A DNA stretch of 64,000 bases from Puccinia triticina (Eukaryota; Basidiomycota; Pucciniomycetes; Pucciniales; Pucciniaceae). Below are positions 36,930 to 48,283 of the stretch, one piece after another. Made by a program: the position numbers and the translations under genes. The notes under the pieces were generated by a model, which ran no database searches, was not told the origin of the DNA, and saw only the letters and a list, made by a program, of their open reading frames with translations. Every line of letters starts with the position of its first letter. Position 1 is the stretch's first letter. Location: positions 2,542,001 to 2,606,000 of the forward strand of contig NC_070564.1 of assembly GCF_026914185.1 (NCBI RefSeq), written 5' to 3'.

Positions 36930-39727
36930 TAGGGATGTAAACGGGTCGGGTTCGGGTCAGAAAATGGTGCCCAAACCCGACCCAACATGAGCACCGGGTT
37001 GGGTCGGGTCAGGACAAAACTGCAAATGTACTGCCCGAACCCAAACCCATTAAGGAGGAGTCGGGTCCGGGTCGGGTCTCGGGCCAACCCGACCTTTTTA
37101 GCTGAACCAATCTCAGAAATGAGACTTAGGGCGTAAATTTTCATAGTGATAGAAAAACAATAAAATAATTTTTGTGTATAGTAGCTGGGATTCATTCTGT
37201 AGGATTTAAAGAGATGAAATCAATGAAATATTAAGTTATTAATCAATTTCCTCCGCCTCGGTCTCAGGTTCAGGGTATAGACCCTCCTTGCAGCGGATCC
37301 AATCTTGCCCACAAATAAGGGCCTCGAGAGTTTCTGGCTTCAACCTGGTTCGATAGTCACATAGCACTCTCCCACCCGTTGAGAATGCAGACTTGGAAGC
37401 AATCGATGTCATCAGAACCATTAATAATGATCTAGCTAGCTTGGAGAGATTCGGAAATCTTCCACAGTGGGTGCTCCACCACGCAAGAATTGAGAAGCTT
37501 GATGAATCATTCACAACCGGGGGTTCTTGAAGGTATAGGTCAAGCTCGGCAGTTGTTGATACCACTTGGGTGGAGTGGATTGCGGAGACATATTTTTTGA
37601 ATCGCAAGTCCACATCGTCCTCATCTTGAGTCGAAGTTGGTTTATCAACTTGAGATCAATTTGTATTTGCTGATTCTCCGTCCCCATCTGGATTCGTCTT
37701 CTTGGATAAAATTTTGCTAAACCAGGTTGAGAGGGTCTTTTTTATAGACTCAATAGTACTTTCTGCTTCATCGGTACCGAGCTCGTCAGCAAGGAGGAAT
37801 TCTATCATAGCCAGTTTACAGCGAGGATCAAAAACAAGGTTGATGGCGGCAAAATCCTTCATTTTGTTCCAGTACTTGTCAAAATTCTCTCTCATTGGAT
37901 TAATTATATCGTTGAGGTCTGCTTGGCCGTTGTGTGAACTTGCGTTGAGCTGCGCATCAATCTTTTTCATGTATTTATAAACACCAGGAGCCGTTGGATA
38001 TTTGGTCATAGCGAGTTTATTTGTTGCTACATAGTGGGTAGGAAAACAGAACGACCTTTTAGAGTATTATTCAGACAGTTTAAAATAAATTCTAACTGGA
38101 GAATAATCCTCACCAGAATTGAATATTGCCAAAAATTCCTTCATAGTCAATATTTCCTGCCACTCGGTGGGAGTTGGGCAGTCAGTGAAGTTAGCATCTT
38201 GCAAGGCCAAGGTATTGAAAGCATCCTTGTAAGGAATGGCTGATTTCAACATCAGATAAGTTGAGTTCCAGCGGGTCGGAACATCAAGGGAGGGGAGGGC
38301 TTGCAATCCTTCAAGGCTAGCTAGCTCGATTGCCTCCTTGAAGAGCTGCTTGCGAGAAGGAGTACTTCTAGCATATCGAACAGCATCCCAAATCTTGTCG
38401 ATTGACCCCAAGACGTGCTTGAGGCCATCCTTCACAATCAGATTGATCACATGAGCAGCACAACAAACATGGAAAAATTGTCCATTCATCTCGGGTGGAG
38501 CACTGCTTTGATCTTTCAGAACGGAGCAGACTCAAGCTAGGCCGACGTCGTTTGCGAGTGCGTTTTCCACGGTTATAAAGCCAACCTTATTGTATATCTT
38601 CCATTTGGTGATAGTGGTAAGCAACTGCTCTGCGATGGCTAGACCGGTATGAGGAGTCGGAAAATGCTTAAAAGACAGTATTCTTTTCTTGAGGTTCCAG
38701 TCGGAGTCAATGAAATGAGAAGTGATTACCATGAAAGGTGTATGGTTTGAGGAGGTCCAGAAATCAGTTGTCAAGGCGATACAATCGATGTCTTGAATCT
38801 CAATCATAATTTGGGCTTTCATTGAATTATACAGATTGATGATCTCGGTTTTGGCAGTGCCACGGCTAAGGAGTTTGAATCTGGGTTGCAACGAGTTAAC
38901 AAATGCTCAGAAGAGGGGCTGCTTGACTAGAGTGAACGGATGTTCATGTGCAATAATCATTTGCATCAATAGATCTTGAGATTTCTCGGGGGAAAACGTC
39001 CAAGTTGTTGACGACAACGACCCGTCCGCAAGTTTCAGCAAAGATTGCTTGCTCGATGTCGCATAGGAGCTACATTGTTCTAGGTGGAGCCAGAGGTGTT
39101 TGGTTCCGTTCGAGCTCTTCCCATCCAACTGAGCTTTACAATAAACACAGGTCGCCTTCACGTCATTGGCTGGGGCACATAAAAATTTAATGATATTAGT
39201 AATATGTTTCACTTTCTAGGCGAAAAAAAAACAGAGAAAAATTCAACAAACCCTGCCCCTTCTTCTTGAAATGGGCCCAGATATCGCTGGTGGCCTTGCG
39301 CTTCTTCTTGGCTTGATTGGAATTGGTAGTGAGATCAAGAACTTGATTTTCCGTTGGGGTTTTCTGGGGTGCTGATGGAGTAGCTACTTCTTTCTGACTG
39401 TTGGGGGCAGATTCAGCCACTTCGATATCCGCAGCTTCGGAAGATGCCAATGATTGAACAATTCTTTTTCTTTTCAAGCGCGCCATCGGTGGTGGGACTG
39501 ATCTCTAGTCCCACGGTCCACCCAAAGCGTGGTTAGTCGGGTCGCAATCGGGTTCATGGGCCGACCCAAATGGGAAAAACCCTGCCCGAACCCGACTGGA
39601 CAATCTAATCGGGTCTCAATGGGTCGGGTCGGATTTTCTAACAGAGGCCTGAAGGCTGCCCAAACCCGACCCAAAACCCATTGGGTCTTGGGTCTTGGCG
39701 GGTCGACCCGACCCATTTACATCCCTA
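36930..39727 (-). mobile_element. hAT DNA transposon, 2798 bp, inactive
   Basis: Ends TAGGGATGTAAACGGGTCGG and the inverse differ at one base in 22. GCGCAAGG is duplicated at both sides (36922-36929 and 39728-39735), the 8-bp target of hAT. Several GGGTCGGG-like subterminal repeats lie inside each end, a usual layout for transposase binding. The transposase runs right to left. Confidence 0.95.
37239..39486 (-). pseudogene. hAT transposase with three TGA stops
   Basis: Start MARLKRKRIVQS at 39486. Exon 1 ends at 39252; an 82-base intron (39251-39170) splits a BED zinc finger (SDIWAHF, then CVYCKAQL and HLWLHLEQC). Then come FWTSSNHTPF, CCAAHVINLIVKDG, DVPTRWNSTYLML, a second intron (about 38120-38029, GTGAGG to TGTAG) and the C-terminal dimerisation block with SKSAFSTGGRVL. 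Three in-frame stops, 38907-38909, 38532-38534 and 37656-37658, are all TGA with no frameshift. A CGA-to-TGA change would explain each. The conserved RCaaH motif reads CCAAH, also one C-to-T step from Arg. Inactive as it stands. Confidence 0.85.
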
Positions 39728-39803
39728 GCGCAAGGGCTCTTTGCACGAGGGCGCTTTGCGCCAGCCCAGGCTGTACCAGGACCCTCCGAAGTGGGAGACT
39801 AGT

Positions 39804-40319
39804 GTTAAGTTAGTGATCTCCTGCACTTTTCCTGTGGGGGGACTCAAACTCCAGGTCCCAGGAGTTTTTTTTTTTGGTGGGGAATTTTTTTCCTGGAAAT
39901 CCCAACCTGAAAGGATTCCTGGAGGTGGTTTGAAACCCCCTATTTTAAATTGAATTGTATTTAAAGGCTTAGTAGGCTCTGGTCTCATGATTAGAATTTC
40001 AGCAAGGTTGATACTTGAAAGTTTCCAAAATGTTTCACATAAATCAAGTTTCATCTGATGTTTTAATGCAGTACATGGTTTGAAAATGCGCAAGCCTGAC
40101 AGATACTATTGCCTTTTCTATGTCTGAGCATAATTGAACACACATTTGCATGTTTCACTACACCAATATTGGTCTTTTTCCTGCTTGCACTCAATACCAC
40201 AACATTCCCCATTTTTCATCTTCAATAATAATAGTAACACCAAACAGTCATGTATAACTTGCTTTCCCAGAAAATTTAGGCTTCCCAGCTCATCAAAATC
40301 TGGTGAACTCACAAGGACA
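39804..40319. other. Upstream region of the secreted-protein gene
   Basis: AT-rich with an open frame continuing in from 40134, which provides an alternative upstream ATG. No clear TATA box or known site. Confidence 0.4.
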
Positions 40320-43300
40320 ATGCAAATGAATAAGGTCCATTACCTCCCAGCCTTTTTGGGGGTGCTCATTGCTTGTCATTCAACACAGTATTTCTGTAAA
40401 CCTGTCAATACTGGTTGTTTATCCACTCATGCAACTCAGGCCCAACTTCAAAGGACCAACAGCCAAGATTTGTTGTGTGGCATCTCACAGATTGAAGGCC
40501 AAGAAAAAATAATTCCAAATCCATTTTCCCAGATGGATTTTCAAAACACTGTCCCCACATCATCAATTCTCAGAAGCTCTGGCAGGAAAGCAGGGCCTGC
40601 TACAACCAATAAGTCTCACAATAAAAAAGCCCAGAGTGGAGAGCTTAATAACCAGCAAGCACTTGGTTTTTTTTGTGCTTCACCAAATTCTATAGCAAGG
40701 GGCACTAGAAATCCAGGCAGAATTCTCAATCATGAAGTCAAGCTTGAACAGCAAAGCAGCAATACATACTCTGAGTCCAATCCTCACCATTTTTCAGAAC
40801 TCCAAAAAAATGCTGACACAAAATCACTGGCTTCCTTCAAAAGTTTTAATGATAAACCAAAACTTGCTAATAGAGGAAAAAAAGTGGACCTTTTGGGCAA
40901 TTTCTTAACATCAGACTACATGGAAACTGCATATGGCCAAGGATTGGGAAAACGCAAAGACACCTTTTCATCAAAAGAGAAATTTCCACAAAAGAAATTG
41001 AAGTCAAATATCTTGAAGAATATTCAGAGCAACATGCAGGTAGATTCTAAAGTTCAAAAATCTCCTGATAGTCAGCTGATTGTGAAAGTAGGAGAAAAGT
41101 CTAAAAACATTCATCCTTTGTCAAATATTGATGCACAAAAAAGACGTTACAATGACTTGGATTGGGTTCAATCAAACATGGAAGGAAAGTCTATTAGACC
41201 CTTAAAAACTGTCAAAAAATCAGAAGATTGCAATGGATCTTCCTCAGGTCCATTGATTAATTTGAAAAATAGAATGAGCTCCACACCAATCAAGGCAGGT
41301 AAACCAAATCACTCAAGAATAGTCCATTTGAACCATGGTACTTCTGGCCCATTGAAAAATGATGAACTCGGAAAATCTTTCAGTTGTCATCCTGAAGAAA
41401 GATTTTGGAAGAAATCCAAAAACAACATGGGACAGTCAAAAATTCAAGTTTCTCAAAAGAATCTAGACCAAAATAAGTTTTCCAAAATTGGTCATTCAGC
41501 ATCAAACAAACCATCAACTGAGGAATTGGAAAACCCTCCTGGAGCATCAGTCAGAGAAGATGGTGTTTACATAGGAGGCTTCAAAAAGTTGGAATTTGGT
41601 ATGAGCTCCAATTCCATCAAAGAAGATCAGTCAATCCCCCTGAATGCAGTTAAAACCAATTGTGATGAATCCCAACCCAGGTATAATTGTAGACTAAATA
41701 TGAAACATGGTGATAATCTGATTATATTTACTTCAGTGGATAGCAAAAAACCAACCCTGGATTCCAAAAAAAATGTCTCACATTTGAAAGTACAAAATCA
41801 TCATGATCAAAATATCCCATCCAGAGAAATTCAAAACTCATTAATGTGCACATTAAGAAATGTGGAAGAATCAAGGAAATCTGATTCATTCTTGAAAAGC
41901 AAACCCAATTCAAAAAAGTTTGAGATCAACAATTGCATTCCAAGTATTATGGCATCTTCCCCAAACAGCAGAGAAAACTCTGATAAAGTACTTGTGGGAA
42001 AACTAATCAAGAAACCCATGTCAACCAATGAGCGTTCAAAAGCTATCACATGTGCAGTTCTCCGCAATAAAAGAGTTGGAATTCAAGTTAGTAAGGTTCC
42101 CAAGTCAAATATGAAGATTATGTATTTTAACAGACACAGCCTTGTTGCTGAAGACCCATATATTCATGTTCAAGATAAATTCCAGAAAATTCTTTTGGCA
42201 ATACCATTAAGTAAAATGGGAAGTGTAATGTTACATTCTGCAAATATCTCCAGATTTTGCAATGCTGTAATCTCAGTTTCTCATGGTATCATGGTTCCAA
42301 GTGACCTTGTTGATAGCCAATTGAATAACAGGAATAAATTCACCCATCAGATGTGCTTAAACAAATTTGATTCTCTCTTGACAAACAAACACATATGGTT
42401 TAAATTCTGGGAAAGGCAGACTGGAATTGACTTTGTTACAGAGATGCAAAATCCAATATTATCATCTGGGATCTTGAAGGATATATTTCCCTTGTTCTTA
42501 TTCCATGTCCAAATGATTGATCACATCTTGAACCCTTGTGAATCAGAGGAACAAAAGATTGAGCATGTCCCAGCTCTGATGAGAAAAGCAATAGAAGATT
42601 TCATATCTGTTGCACCAGCATTACTGGAGAAGCGCAGTTCTATAATTAATAGTAGAGAATCATTTCCTAGTTGTATTTGGAGCTTCTTAAATCACTGGAT
42701 CAAGAGCTCATGCACACAAGAAGTTAAAAGAATTGCTTTTAAAGAATCAAATGATGAAATCAAAATTCCCTTGAAGACAATGTTTAACCTAATTTTGATA
42801 TCATCATTTGACCAATTGAACAATCACCTGAGGTATACTTGCAAATTCCACATGGGAAGAATGTATTTCAACAAGCACAGTTTTTCTATTGAAGACAAAA
42901 GTATAGTTATTCAAGACAAAGTAAATGGAATACTGAGAAAGATCAAAACAGGCACAACAGGAAGTATTGAACTGGATTCCAAAAGTGCCCCCAAATGTTT
43001 TGTTGAAATTCAACAAGCCTTTTCAGGTGAAGATGAAATTAAAAACACAAGGAAAACCAAACATACTTCCCATAAGTTGAGTGCCCAAGCTGTGGATAAA
43101 TTTCTGGAAACCAGAGGTTTGTGGATAAACTTCTGGGAAAGGCAAAACAACATCAAACTTGATCTCAAAATTCCAATTGAATTATTGGAAAATAAAGAAT
43201 TTCCATTATTCCTTGTGGAGAGAGCCTATCCAGTGTTTCTCTTCTATGTCCAGATGATTACTACTATATTATTTATACCACATCCATCCATTTCTCAGGA

Positions 43301-43598
43301 AAATGGAAAACATCTTCCAGAACTTCTGAAAAATTCAAAAAAAAATTTTGAAGACTTTGTAACAACCTCTCTGAGATATTATACCAGGAAGAATGCTATA
43401 CAATATCTTCCCTCTTTGGTATGGCAAGCTGTGGAAAATTGGATAGTGAAATCCTCAGGGAATGATGAGTTGATTAAAATTGCTTTTGGACCAGATAACA
43501 CAAACAAGATCACAAAAAATTTCAAAATCTTCTTTAACACAACTTTCAGAGCATCAATAAAAAAATTGAAAATTCACTTGAATATATTTCAAGTTTAA
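40320..43598 (+). CDS. Predicted secreted protein with duplicated C-terminal domain, unknown family
   Basis: Intronless frame of 1092 residues from this ATG; ATGs at 40134 and 40326 are alternatives. I favour 40320 or 40326 because they begin a signal-peptide-like NKVHY plus LPAFLGVLIAC, then HSTQYFC. Residues about 40-590 are low-complexity, rich in Lys, Ser and Asn, probably disordered. The rest is two related modules of about 245 residues. Each has MYFN.HS (601 and 848), ED and QDK nearby, FWERQ (696-700 and 938-942), FLF.VQMI, and a W.....WI.KSS helix near its end. No known domain recognised. The gene is AT-rich like the DNA around it, unlike the V-ATPase gene. Its size and intron-free layout are unusual for a rust. 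A secreted effector-like role is speculation; the sequence does not tell. Confidence 0.75.
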   Translation: MQMNKVHYLPAFLGVLIACHSTQYFCKPVNTGCLSTHATQAQLQRTNSQDLLCGISQIEGQEKIIPNPFSQMDFQNTVPTSSILRSSGRKAGPATTNKSHNKKAQSGELNNQQALGFFCASPNSIARGTRNPGRILNHEVKLEQQSSNTYSESNPHHFSELQKNADTKSLASFKSFNDKPKLANRGKKVDLLGNFLTSDYMETAYGQGLGKRKDTFSSKEKFPQKKLKSNILKNIQSNMQVDSKVQKSPDSQLIVKVGEKSKNIHPLSNIDAQKRRYNDLDWVQSNMEGKSIRPLKTVKKSEDCNGSSSGPLINLKNRMSSTPIKAGKPNHSRIVHLNHGTSGPLKNDELGKSFSCHPEERFWKKSKNNMGQSKIQVSQKNLDQNKFSKIGHSASNKPSTEELENPPGASVREDGVYIGGFKKLEFGMSSNSIKEDQSIPLNAVKTNCDESQPRYNCRLNMKHGDNLIIFTSVDSKKPTLDSKKNVSHLKVQNHHDQNIPSREIQNSLMCTLRNVEESRKSDSFLKSKPNSKKFEINNCIPSIMASSPNSRENSDKVLVGKLIKKPMSTNERSKAITCAVLRNKRVGIQVSKVPKSNMKIMYFNRHSLVAEDPYIHVQDKFQKILLAIPLSKMGSVMLHSANISRFCNAVISVSHGIMVPSDLVDSQLNNRNKFTHQMCLNKFDSLLTNKHIWFKFWERQTGIDFVTEMQNPILSSGILKDIFPLFLFHVQMIDHILNPCESEEQKIEHVPALMRKAIEDFISVAPALLEKRSSIINSRESFPSCIWSFLNHWIKSSCTQEVKRIAFKESNDEIKIPLKTMFNLILISSFDQLNNHLRYTCKFHMGRMYFNKHSFSIEDKSIVIQDKVNGILRKIKTGTTGSIELDSKSAPKCFVEIQQAFSGEDEIKNTRKTKHTSHKLSAQAVDKFLETRGLWINFWERQNNIKLDLKIPIELLENKEFPLFLVERAYPVFLFYVQMITTILFIPHPSISQENGKHLPELLKNSKKNFEDFVTTSLRYYTRKNAIQYLPSLVWQAVENWIVKSSGNDELIKIAFGPDNTNKITKNFKIFFNTTFRASIKKLKIHLNIFQV

Positions 43599-43672
43599 AT
43601 TATCCCAGGTTTATTTTCACTTTTTACCACAGAAAGCTCATTTGATGCCAGTAAATGCCATGTTAAATTTTT

Positions 43673-43745
43673 GGACTTACTTTGCGCACTGTGAAAAGCT
43701 CTTCGCGCATTGTGCAGCGCGCGAAGTTTGCAAACACTTCACGCA
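43673..43745 (+). repeat. GC-rich CGCGCACTGTG repeat, member 1
   Basis: GGACTTACTTTGCGCACTGT opens a stretch with repeated CTTCGCGCA and CGCACTG units. The same opening recurs at 63859 in the Gypsy2 right LTR. MITE copy 3 is inserted within it; its right flank continues at 44241. Its own far end is not resolved. Confidence 0.55.
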
Positions 43746-43752
43746 CTGCGCG

Positions 43753-44233
43753 CAACGGTGGGTCACTACTTTACGGTTATTGGTAAAGTAGCGTTATCGT
43801 AGCGATTTTTGGTCACTCTATGATAACCGGACTGGTCACCACTGTGAAATATGGTGCGATATTGATAACGCACTCAGGGAGAGTTTTTTTTTCAAGGAAG
43901 CTACGATATCTATGCGCAGAGCAGCAGTTATCAAGCAAGATATTGAGCAATAAAAGACCATATTAGGGCAAATTTGGCTTTTCATTGCTCATTAATGTGT
44001 TCATTTACCAGTAACAGCTGTATGAAAGGGCCATTCTAGGGCAAAATTGGCCTTTCATTACAATAACTCGTTAATTTACCAGTAACAGCCTTATGAAGAA
44101 AGGCCAGTTACGATAACCGTGACACTGCTATCTGCGCGCTAGCAATAACGATAACCGTGAAAAACATAACTGAAGGTTGCTACTTTACTCTCCTGGCCTG
44201 GTTATTGTAGAGTAAAGTAGCGACCCACCGTTG
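43753..44233. mobile_element. Foldback MITE, CAAC..GTTG type, copy 3
   Basis: Ends CAACGGTGGGTCACTAC and its inverse match at 21 of 22, flanked by the 7-bp repeat CTGCGCG (43746-43752 and 44234-44240). 481 bp, dense in ATAACCG and GTAGCG motifs, non-coding. Confidence 0.8.
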
Positions 44234-44315
44234 CTGCGCGTGAAGGGTGCAACTTTTTCAAATTGTTTTTTGAACAATCCCACTTTCTTAAATCCACAAA
44301 ATCCTAGACCTCTGG

Positions 44316-44945
44316 CAACACTGCAAGAGCTACGCTTCACTACGAAAAGCGGCGCTTTTGCGTAGCGAAGCGGAAACACGCTACTCTGGATCCAGAATAG
44401 CGTTAGCGCTAGCGGAAAATCGCTACTTTGAGCGGTAGCGAAGCGCCAGAACCGCTACTGCAGTTTAGGCCTGCGCGTAGCAAAGCGCTTTTTTTTGCCG
44501 CTTCGCTACAGTATAGCGCAGCGGAAAAATTGACGCTTTTTGGCGCTTTTTGGCGCTAATAGCGCTTTTTAGCGCCAAAAGCATAGCAAACCGGGTCGCT
44601 TTTGTGCCAAAAGCGTAGCGGGCATCTCTGGCTTTTGGTGGAAAATGCCAGAAATAGTACACAAACATCAATCCTCCATCATTTTATGATGTGCAGTATT
44701 GATGTTTTAATGGTGCTATGGTAGCGCAGCAAAATCGCTACAGTAGTGTTTTTTCCGCTACTATAGCAAGAAGCGTAGCGAATTGCCGCTACTCTGCGCT
44801 AAAAAAAGCGCGCTATTTTCTTTGATTTTTTCCCCTTAAAAAATGTAGCGAATAGCGAAGCGCCAAGTCCGCTACAAAAAGCTTAGCAAAGCAAGGCTAA
44901 AACCGCTACGCTGCCGCTTTTTGTAGCGTAGCTCTTGCACTGTTG
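44316..44945. mobile_element. Foldback MITE, CAAC..GTTG type, copy 2
   Basis: Ends CAACACTGCAAGAGCTACGC and its inverse differ once in 21, flanked by CCTCTGG at 44309-44315 and 44946-44952. 630 bp built almost wholly from GTAGCG and CGCTAC words that can pair throughout. Non-coding. Confidence 0.85.
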
Positions 44946-44953
44946 CCTCTGGA

Positions 44954-45190
44954 TCTAAGTTTTGGGGTGTTTTTTTGTCACAAAATGGCACAAACAAACA
45001 GCCTACAAATCACACAGTACACATTGAAATCCCCAAAGGCCCTATGGATGACCCTCCAGCTGTGCTGCAGCAACAAGCAAAAGTGGGCCGGTTGTTAGAG
45101 TAGTCCAGGAAGGCCCTAATCAAGTGATTAGTGGGCTCCCAGGGAGGGGGTAGGACAAAACCGGATCCCCTGGGGGGACAATCCGCTGCC
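44954..45190 (+). mobile_element. Helitron start fragment H5
   Basis: After an A, TCTAAGTTTTGGGG resembles the TCCAAGTTTATT start of H3 and H4. The following 230 bases match the start of H4 (for example AAGGCCCTAATCAA and GTGGGCTCC). No hairpin-CTAG end was found before Gypsy2, so the element is truncated or its end is lost. Confidence 0.5.
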
Positions 45191-47430
45191 AACCCCCCCC
45201 CCCCTTTTAAATACGCACAGTGGAAACTATCTCTCCACGCTTGTTGCCCACCAATATCCCGCCCGTCGCCACTGCCCCGACCGTTGCCCTATATGCCACC
45301 GCCACGGGCTTGTTGCCATCCGCACCGTGGCCACTCAGCAATACTGCAACTAACACAGGTGCGTCAGAGTCACCGCCCGCCCTCCGCCCCCCACACAATG
45401 CACCGCTCCTCATCACTCCATGACCCTATCCCTGCTTATCAGGTACAAACAGATTCAACTTGGCTGTCAGCCCCGTCGAAATACACACCAATATTCCTTG
45501 TGGCCTCCCCGCATCTCAGCTTGCGCACCTAGCAATCCACCATACCATTGCAGACACCTATCAACCACAAGTCCGCTCATTGAGCAACAATGTCCCGTCA
45601 ATCCATGCTGATGGAGATCCCAACCAAGGAGCAGTTGATTGGGAGTTCTCGAGGGGACACTTGTCTTCTACTTTGAGTTTATCCCATACAGCAGAGAATC
45701 GGCAGTCTGGGATCTCCCTCCGAGGGTGTCTCCCCCCAACAATTGACATTGAAACAATCCAGAACCTGATTCTCTTGACACTGCACCACAAGGTCCCGCC
45801 GGACACTAGAGCTGATACAGCCGAGGAACCCAGCGGGTACCCGTCACCGATGAGTTTGAAGGAAGATTTGTGCAGGTTGAGCGTCAGCAACTCGACCGCC
45901 TCTTCCCCGCGTCGGACGTCCTTGCAGCCGGCGCCGATGATTCCAATCCACTCCAATGCAAGCTCGAGGGTCTCGCTCGGCTCCTCCTCCGAGCAGCCCA
46001 CCTCCCCTGGTGGAGACAACCATGCCCAACACCGTATCAATCAAGCCAGCGCCCGGCTGACCCGCTCGCGCAAATCCACCGCCTCTAAAAGCGCCATGCC
46101 CACCATTTCCTCAACAACTCCACGCCCACCGCATCATTGGCAACACCACACTAACGTCTCTGCAGCCGCCCCCACTCAGCTCATCTTCTTCCTGCGTGCA
46201 TTTTCACTCAGGTAAAAAAGATCTATGGTTGTTTGGTCAACTTTGCCCATAAAGTTGACATGGGTCATAACCGTTGTCTGCCAAGCTCACTGCCGACTCT
46301 CCCATGTGCCTGACCTCGCGCCGGACAGATCATCCGTCTCAAGTCTGATCTCCAAGACTAAAGCAAGATCTATGTATCTTGACCTGGATGGTGAGCCCTG
46401 CGCAAAAAAATGTGTCTGACCTGCGGTACTGGAGATACAGATGCATACACACTTTTTCTGCAGTCTTTGTTGTGTTGAACCTCAACAGCTTGCTGAGCCT
46501 GGATGTCATGCTGAGCCAAGAAGCACAACCACAGCACACGTTCGCCCGCCAGCCCGCCTCGGAATCAGTGGACCTGTGCAATGTGATCATCCTGATGAAG
46601 CCCTTTGCGTATTCATCGCCCGCTGTCTCTCTTTCTATTGCTCCTTTGACCACCACCGCTGGGCCAACCGTTCCTCCCTCATCCCCTGGGCCCTCGCCCA
46701 GGCCCATCCCAACGAACTTACCTTCCTCACGAAGCTGCTCAAGACTTGTGACTTGAGGAGAGGCCGACTGATCATCAACCAGTACATCCAGGAAAACAAT
46801 CTTGGTCGGGTAAACATTATTTATCATTCTCTCGACGCAGAACAAAACACTCACCCCATACACATCCATCTATCCACTTATAGGGCGTCTATGGAACTGT
46901 TTACATTGGTAAAAATGTTGACAAGCTCATCCAAACCTCGCCTCCCCAGCACATATGTCTGGCTTCGCGCCGGACAGATCATCTGCCTCGAGGCTCTCCA
47001 AGAATACGACAGGATCTATCTCAACCTGGATGGTGAGCCCTGTGCAAACAAATGTGTCTGGTCTGCATCACTGGAGATATAAAACATGCACCCTTTTTTC
47101 TGTAGTATTTGTTGTGCGGAAATTCAACAGCTTGTTGAGCCTGGACGTCGTGCTGGGCCAAGAAGCACAACCGCGGCTGACGTTTGTGCGCCGACCAAGC
47201 TCGGGAACGGTGGACAACCCGGTGGGCCTGTGCAATGTGATCATCCTGGCAAAGCGCTTTGCGCCTTTAATTTCCCGCTGGCTCTCCATATATTTTTCCT
47301 TCAACCACCACTTGGTCATGTTGCCTACCTCATTTTCAATGGTTTTGTGCTTGTTGAGATACATAATAATCACTAATATGATCACATACACAGAGATATT
47401 ATTTGGCTTACAACATGGCAAGCTGTTCTA
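45191..47430 (+). other. Exon-like gene fragments downstream of H5, partly duplicated
   Basis: A plus frame at 45460-46215 has IDIETIQNLILLTLHH and ends in a Ser/Thr/Pro-rich tail. A later frame has FLTKLLKTCDLRRGRLI up to a GTAAAC donor near 46808. Two related blocks, about 46300-46640 and 46947-47290, each have an exon ending in a LDLDG or LNLDG motif at a GTGAGC donor, then an acceptor after a T-rich tract and an exon with FNSLLSLDVV in one and its relative in the other. No family recognised; the presence of introns argues for genomic capture. Confidence 0.4.
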
Positions 47431-48027
47431 ATCATCCACATGTGGAAGATACTCACAGTGGAGGAATTACTGCTGGAAAGATTCCCCTCTAAATCTTGAA
47501 CAACAAACCTAAAAACTTGAAGGTAATGAATCCTGGGCTGAGTCAAGGGGTGTAAATTGAAATCTGCAAGAGGGATTGGTGCAGTTTTGCTCTGCTCTTG
47601 AATTATGTTAAAATTGATTTCAAATTTGAAAAAGATGACAAATTAGGGGGGTTCACAATTGAAATTTTGAAAACTTTAGGACAAAGTTTAAGGTTTTTAT
47701 GAAAATTTTATTTTGAAGATTGATAGCTTGCACTGATTGACCTAAAACATCTGCTCAGTGGCATCTTACAAAAATTTAGAATTTTGTAGATAAGGCCTCA
47801 AATTTACATCCAAAGCTTTGTAAAATTCCCCCTATGAAGAGAAGGTTGATGAAAAAGCAGCCATTCCACATGTTCCTGACATGGCAGATTGAGATTCACA
47901 GTCACGCAAAAAAGTGGGGGAAGATTGTACATTTGAATTGGTGGTTGGAAAACCTGGTATTTTGGGGGGTGTTGGAGTGGGGTGTGCCGGTGCTGGTGAG
48001 GAAGTACTTGTGAGCTAGCAGAGGTTC
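47431..48027. other. No gene seen
   Basis: AT-rich spacer before Gypsy2. No repeats or RNA signals noticed. Confidence 0.5.
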
Positions 48028-48283
48028 TGTCGGCCTTAGAGATACATCAAGTATCCAAAAGACTGCAATAACTTGGTAAATAATAATAATTATTAAATTA
48101 TTAATGCAGAATCAGATTCCTCATCATAAATTAAGGGGGGTCACCCACTCAAAGTACCCCTTATTCCTATTCCTTCATGTACTAATTGTATAAATAAGAA
48201 TTGGCCACAGAAAGCGCCCAAAAACAATATTACATACATAAATTTAGTAAAACAAACAGTGTACATAAAATCAAACTGTTGTA

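Larger units (their letters stand above)
36679..39803 (+). repeat. 145-bp tandem repeat, second unit split by the hAT element
   Basis: Unit 1 is 36679-36823. Unit 2 starts at 36824, is cut at 36929 by the hAT insertion and resumes after 39727 through CAGCCCAGGCTGTACCAGG to GTGGGAGACT. Units contain GCGCTT-type GC boxes. Both are non-coding. Confidence 0.75.

Noticed and set aside
37239..39486. TGA recoding in the hAT transposase
   Set aside because: TGA acts as a normal stop for the local genes, and CGA-to-TGA decay explains all three sites.
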